Assembly (NCBI GenBank): GCA_038396585.1
Contig: CP121691.1
Location: forward strand, 3,720,001-3,784,000
Reading direction: 5' to 3'
Source of the DNA: Vallitaleaceae bacterium 9-2
GTDB taxonomy: Bacteria > Bacillota > Clostridia > Lachnospirales > Vallitaleaceae
DNA: 64,000 bases
Both the position numbers and the translations under genes were made by a program. The notes beneath the pieces are model-generated. The model saw only the letters and a list, made by a program, of their open reading frames with translations, made no database searches and was not told the origin of the DNA. Positions 60,769 to 64,000 of this stretch are shown one piece after another. Within the stretch, counting starts at the first letter, position 1, and the number at the start of each line of letters is the position of its first letter.

Positions 60769-60817
60769 CTCTTATAAAAAAAATATGCATAAACATACTA
60801 TGTAAGGTGGATGAACT

Positions 60818-61837
60818 ATGAAAGCATTCGTTAGAACGAAAAATAAAAATATATTACTCAACGAAATCCCGGAAGTCTTTATATTAAATGATAACGAAGT
60901 GAAAATCGCTTTGGAATACTCTTCATTTTGTCGCGATGATATGCGATTTGAAGATGATAGTGATATATTTTCTTATATTGGTACGCTTGGTCATGAAGGC
61001 GTTGGTCGAGTTACAGAAGTTGGCAGCGCTGCTTTTTATAATGGATTTAAGGTCGGTGACAGAGTATTAATTATCCCATGGCATTTTTGTGGTGAATGCG
61101 AGATGTGCCTGGAGCAAAAAATTCATTATTGCGCAGAAGCACATATAGCCATGGGAACCATGGCACAATATGTTGTAAGAAAATATACGCATTTAATAAA
61201 AATTCCAGATAAGATGACTTATAAACAGGCTATATTAATTGAGCCTTTGGGATGTGTTTTAGAAGGAATTAGTAAGCTGGATATTGATTTTGATAAAGAA
61301 GTATTAGTCATAGGCGCTGGACTCATAGGAATAATATTTATTCATTTACTTAAAAAAAAGGGCGTTAAAAATATTACGGTTATTGAACCTATTCCAGAAA
61401 GGCAAAAACTTGCTAAAGCCTTTGGAGCCGATAATGTCATTGATTTAAACAGCTCCAATCTACAGTTAAAACTTTCAGAATTCAGTAATTTTAGAGGATT
61501 TGACATTGCCATTGAAACATCATCGAATATTCAAATGCTTAAAGAGGCTACAAATACTTTGACCAAAGGCGGAACACTAATGATTTTCACATACTATGGT
61601 AGTTCAGAGCATATAACATTTTCCGCATTAGATATGTATGCTTCAAATTTAAGTGTCATTTGGTCTAGTTTTTGTAGCCTTCCTAATTTTTACAAATCAA
61701 TTGACATTATTATGCGAACAAAATTTGATTCGCTGATTACAAAAGAGTTTGATTTCAAAGATATAACCAAAGCGTTAGAAAAGTTTAAAACTTTTGATTA
61801 CATAAAAATAGGCATTAAGAATTTTAATCTTCTTTAA
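60818..61837 (+). CDS. Zinc-binding medium-chain alcohol/polyol dehydrogenase
   Basis: A 339-residue medium-chain dehydrogenase. Catalytic zinc ligands appear in SSFCRDD and TLGHEGVG with E in LIEPLGCVLEG. The structural zinc cluster is CGECEMCLEQKIHYC, and the cofactor-binding motif is VIGAGLIGIIFI. It oxidises or reduces a sugar alcohol or similar compound with NAD(P). AAGGTGGATGAACT precedes the ATG. It lies after an AraC-type regulator and before split transketolase genes, and a terminator follows. It differs clearly from the dehydrogenase at 50 kb. Confidence 0.9.
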   Translation: MKAFVRTKNKNILLNEIPEVFILNDNEVKIALEYSSFCRDDMRFEDDSDIFSYIGTLGHEGVGRVTEVGSAAFYNGFKVGDRVLIIPWHFCGECEMCLEQKIHYCAEAHIAMGTMAQYVVRKYTHLIKIPDKMTYKQAILIEPLGCVLEGISKLDIDFDKEVLVIGAGLIGIIFIHLLKKKGVKNITVIEPIPERQKLAKAFGADNVIDLNSSNLQLKLSEFSNFRGFDIAIETSSNIQMLKEATNTLTKGGTLMIFTYYGSSEHITFSALDMYASNLSVIWSSFCSLPNFYKSIDIIMRTKFDSLITKEFDFKDITKALEKFKTFDYIKIGIKNFNLL

Positions 61838-61865
61838 ATTTTATAATCCGTTCTTTATCGATTAT

Positions 61866-61892
61866 GGACTCCTTTTATCGGGGTCCTTTTTT
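61866..61892 (+). terminator. Intrinsic terminator after the dehydrogenase gene
   Basis: GGACTCC pairs with GGGGTCC (one G-U pair) around a 7-base loop, followed by six T, 29 bases after the stop codon. Confidence 0.8.
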
Positions 61893-62031
61893 ATATCTAT
61901 ATTTATTTTTCTCTAAATGATAGTTATACATAATACTCCTAGCACATCAATAAATTCACCAAATAAAACACGCAAAAATTAGAACATCAATATATTCCAC
62001 CTTTATATATACCTCAACTATATATCGTTCA

Positions 62032-62060
62032 TTGAGAACATTCGTTGAACTTTATATAAT
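62032..62060 (+). promoter_or_regulatory. Sigma-A promoter of the transketolase operon
   Basis: TTGAGA, a 17-base spacer and TATAAT lie on the plus strand about 40 bases before the transketolase N-subunit ATG. Confidence 0.8.
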
Positions 62061-62098
62061 AAAAAGCACACGAATAACTTAATTTTAGGAGGTTTGTT

Positions 62099-62923
62099 AT
62101 GTATAGTGAAAGCAAAAAAACAGAACTAAATGCGTTTGCCAAAAACATCAGAATTCAATCTTTAGAACAATTTGCAAGTAGAGGGTTTGGTCATCTGGGA
62201 GGGGCCATGTCGATTGTAGAAATATTAGCTGTTTTATATGGAGATGTTATGAACTATGATCCAAAAAATCCCAAAATGAAAGATCGCGATCAATTTGTCT
62301 GTTCTAAAGGACATGCCGGTCCTTCTGTGTATGCAACATTAGCTTTAAAAGGATTTTTCGATACCGAAGAGTTAAAGACATTAAACCAACCAAAGACAAA
62401 CTTACCGAGCCACTGTGACATGTTAAAAACCAAAGGTATTGATGTGACTACTGGCTCGCTTGGTCAAGGAATTTCTTTAGCTTCTGGTGTTGCCTATGGT
62501 ATGAAACTTAATGGTTATGCAAGCAGAGTCTTTTGTATCGTGGGTGATGGTGAATTACAAGAAGGGCAAAACTGGGAAGCAATTATGAATTCCGCCCATA
62601 AAGGAATAGATAATTTAGTTGTTTTTGTCGACAGAAATTTTATGCAGCTTGATGGTGAAGTTAAAAATGTAAATGACATAACTGATATCGCCGCTAAATT
62701 TTCAGCATTTGATTGGAATACTATTAATGTTGAAAATGGACATGATGTTGAATTAATTGCCAAAGCTGTAAAAAAAGCAGATCAGTTTAAAGGTAAACCA
62801 ACGGCGATTATATGTAATACATTAAAAGGCAAGGGTGTAGTTTGGGCTGAAACTGAGTGGAACCATCACGTTCCCGTTACCAGAGAAGCTGCCGATATCG
62901 CTATAGAAGCATTAAACGCATAA
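62099..62923 (+). CDS. Transketolase, N-terminal (thiamine diphosphate-binding) subunit
   Basis: A 274-residue half-transketolase. It shows SRGFGHLGGAMSIVEILAVL, the SKGHAGPSVYATLAL block and the thiamine diphosphate motif CIVGDGELQEGQNWEA with its metal-binding residues. The enzyme moves two-carbon ketol units between sugar phosphates. The C-terminal half is encoded next, so the two polypeptides form one enzyme. AGGAGG lies 6 bases before the ATG. The isolated pair next to dehydrogenases and an AraC gene suggests a dedicated catabolic pathway rather than the housekeeping copy; this is inference. Confidence 0.93.
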   Translation: MYSESKKTELNAFAKNIRIQSLEQFASRGFGHLGGAMSIVEILAVLYGDVMNYDPKNPKMKDRDQFVCSKGHAGPSVYATLALKGFFDTEELKTLNQPKTNLPSHCDMLKTKGIDVTTGSLGQGISLASGVAYGMKLNGYASRVFCIVGDGELQEGQNWEAIMNSAHKGIDNLVVFVDRNFMQLDGEVKNVNDITDIAAKFSAFDWNTINVENGHDVELIAKAVKKADQFKGKPTAIICNTLKGKGVVWAETEWNHHVPVTREAADIAIEALNA

Positions 62924-62952
62924 TAAAGCAATCGAAGAAAAGGAGATATTTT

Positions 62953-63966
62953 ATGAGTATACAATTATCAAAAACAAGTAAATTAAATGAAAATACTATA
63001 GCTTCTGTTTACAGTGACTATCTATTTGAAGGTATGGGAAGAAATCAAAAGTTAATGCATATAGAATGTGATCTAGGTCTTTCGATTGTCAAATTTGATA
63101 TTTTTAAATTTGCTGAGCAATATCCGGACCGCTTTGTCAATGTAGGTATTGCTGAAGCTAATGCCGTAGGTTTTGCTTGTGGTCTATCCCACCAGAATTT
63201 TATCCCTTATGTACATTCTTTTGGTCCATTTATGTCTCGACGTGTAGCTGATCAAGTATTCATGGCCGGCGCATATTCAAACGCAAATGTCAAGCTGATT
63301 GGCTCTGACCCTGGTATTGTAGCGGCTTATAATGGGGGTACACATATGCCTTTTGAAGATATCGCCATCATGCGTTCTATTCCAACAATAAAGATTGTTG
63401 AACCTGCCGATAACGTAAGTGCTAAAGCACTATTTCCATTAATTGAGAAAGATTATGGTATGTATTATATACGTCTTGCCAGAAAAAATGTTGTCGATAT
63501 TTATGAAGAAGGCACTTCTTTTGAAATAGGAAAAGGAAATATCTTGTGTGAAGGTACCGATGTAACAATTTTTGCCATGGGTGTCATGCTCGAAGAAGCT
63601 CTTAAAGCTGTTCACCTGCTAAAAAATGAAAACATTTCAGCAAAGCTTGTTGATATGTTCACCATCCGTCCATTAGATAGAGATTTAATTATTCAAAGTG
63701 CTAAAGAAACAGGCGCTATTGTAACTTGTGAAAATCACAGTGTCAATGGTGGTTTAGGAGATGCTGTTTCTCAAGTCGTTTTCGAAGAACATATTGTTCC
63801 TGTTGAACGAATTGGCGTCAAAGAAAAATTTGGTCAAGTTGGAGATATGGACTTTTTAAAAGAGGAATATAACTTAACGGCTAAGGACATTGCTAACGCT
63901 GCAAAGGTAGCTATTTCTAAAAAGGAGAGTGTATACCATGAAAAGAAAAATGGCCATTTTAGTTGA
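62953..63966 (+). CDS. Transketolase, C-terminal subunit
   Basis: A 337-residue subunit with the pyrimidine-binding domain (RFVNVGIAEANAVGFACGLS, with the catalytic Glu) and the C-terminal domain (GTDVTIFAMGVMLEEALKAV, IVTCENHSVNGGLG). The open frame starts 32 codons earlier inside the first gene, but AGGAGATATTTT precedes ATG 62953 and homology begins there. Its end overlaps the next gene start by 29 bases. With the N-terminal subunit it forms a complete transketolase. Confidence 0.93.
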   Translation: MSIQLSKTSKLNENTIASVYSDYLFEGMGRNQKLMHIECDLGLSIVKFDIFKFAEQYPDRFVNVGIAEANAVGFACGLSHQNFIPYVHSFGPFMSRRVADQVFMAGAYSNANVKLIGSDPGIVAAYNGGTHMPFEDIAIMRSIPTIKIVEPADNVSAKALFPLIEKDYGMYYIRLARKNVVDIYEEGTSFEIGKGNILCEGTDVTIFAMGVMLEEALKAVHLLKNENISAKLVDMFTIRPLDRDLIIQSAKETGAIVTCENHSVNGGLGDAVSQVVFEEHIVPVERIGVKEKFGQVGDMDFLKEEYNLTAKDIANAAKVAISKKESVYHEKKNGHFS

Positions 63967-64000
63967 TAAAAAGAAATTTGAAATTCTTGAAGAAGATATC
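63938..64000 (+). CDS. Start of a probable dehydrogenase gene (cut off by window edge)
   Basis: AAAAGGAGAG lies 8 bases before ATG 63938, and the frame stays open to the window end (21 codons). The visible start MKRKMAILVDKKKFEILEED resembles the N-terminus of zinc-dependent polyol dehydrogenases. It overlaps the transketolase C-subunit by 29 bases, so it belongs to that operon. Too little is visible for a firm call. Confidence 0.6.
   Translation, partial: MKRKMAILVDKKKFEILEEDI

Noticed and set aside
62857-62952. Extension of the transketolase C-subunit into the N-subunit gene
   Set aside because: The extra residues are basic and unlike transketolase; AGGAGATATTTT precedes ATG 62953.
1-64000. 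CRISPR arrays, tRNA/rRNA genes, insertion sequences, prophage genes
   Set aside because: Reading both strands by eye showed no regularly spaced repeats, no transposase or phage structural proteins, and no recognisable tRNA or rRNA. A tRNA scan was not possible here.

Overview
The window looks like a chromosomal segment of a low-to-mid GC Gram-positive Clostridia species, probably Lachnospirales-like. The signs are strong AGGAGG-type ribosome sites, TTGACA/TATAAT promoters, lipoprotein binding proteins, an S-layer (SLH) protein, a RsiV-type anti-sigma factor, split transketolase and many plant-polysaccharide genes. I saw no rRNA, tRNA, CRISPR array, insertion sequence or prophage gene. Taxonomy is inferred from gene content only.

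Layout. 1-6.3 kb (minus strand): an oligosaccharide locus with an LplA/LplB/LplC-type ABC transporter, an SGNH acetylesterase, a GH43 enzyme and a truncated GH43 carrying N-terminal ankyrin repeats. 6.6-8.9 kb: cupin, LysR regulator, aldo/keto reductase. 9.1-10.9 kb: a UPF0158-ParA-mini-ParB cassette. 11-20.6 kb: housekeeping and signalling (DEAD helicase, diguanylate cyclase, small membrane protein plus cardiolipin synthase, SigV/RsiV-type ECF pair, MarR, chemoreceptor). 20.7-25.9 kb: GH2 enzyme and GPH symporter, with a divergent AraC regulator. 25.9-32.4 kb: GH65 enzyme, sugar ABC transporter and LacI regulator, with a consensus promoter and operator. 32.5-34 kb: DUF1846 protein. 34-40.4 kb: a YesU / YetA (PL26-like) / CE12-like / GH3 operon, consistent with rhamnogalacturonan use. 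40.6-48.4 kb: a cysteine-free alpha-2-macroglobulin-like protein, SfsA, and an SLH/DUF1593 surface protein.

48.4-57.6 kb is the most remarkable part. It is a polyol or sugar operon (binding protein, RbsA-type ATPase, RbsC-type permease, zinc dehydrogenase, FGGY kinase) preceded by a two-gene signalling operon. The kinase gene encodes a degenerate RbsA-like ABC ATPase domain fused to GAF and HisKA_2/HATPase domains. Its partner is an ANTAR response regulator. The leader of the kinase operon and the leader of the transporter operon both contain two tandem hairpins with matching UUAUGRNNG loops, and in both the second hairpin overlaps the 5' arm of an intrinsic terminator. I read this as a self-regulating antitermination circuit in which a pseudo-transporter-ATPase may sense the state of the transporter.

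57.6-64 kb: cold-shock protein, an oxygen-dependent-type fatty acid desaturase with a near-perfect Fur box inside a consensus promoter, an AraC regulator with a degenerate receiver domain, a zinc-dependent dehydrogenase, split transketolase, and the first 63 bases of a probable dehydrogenase gene. Where a downstream start codon has a clearly better ribosome-binding site than the longest open frame, I used the downstream start and say so in the entry.
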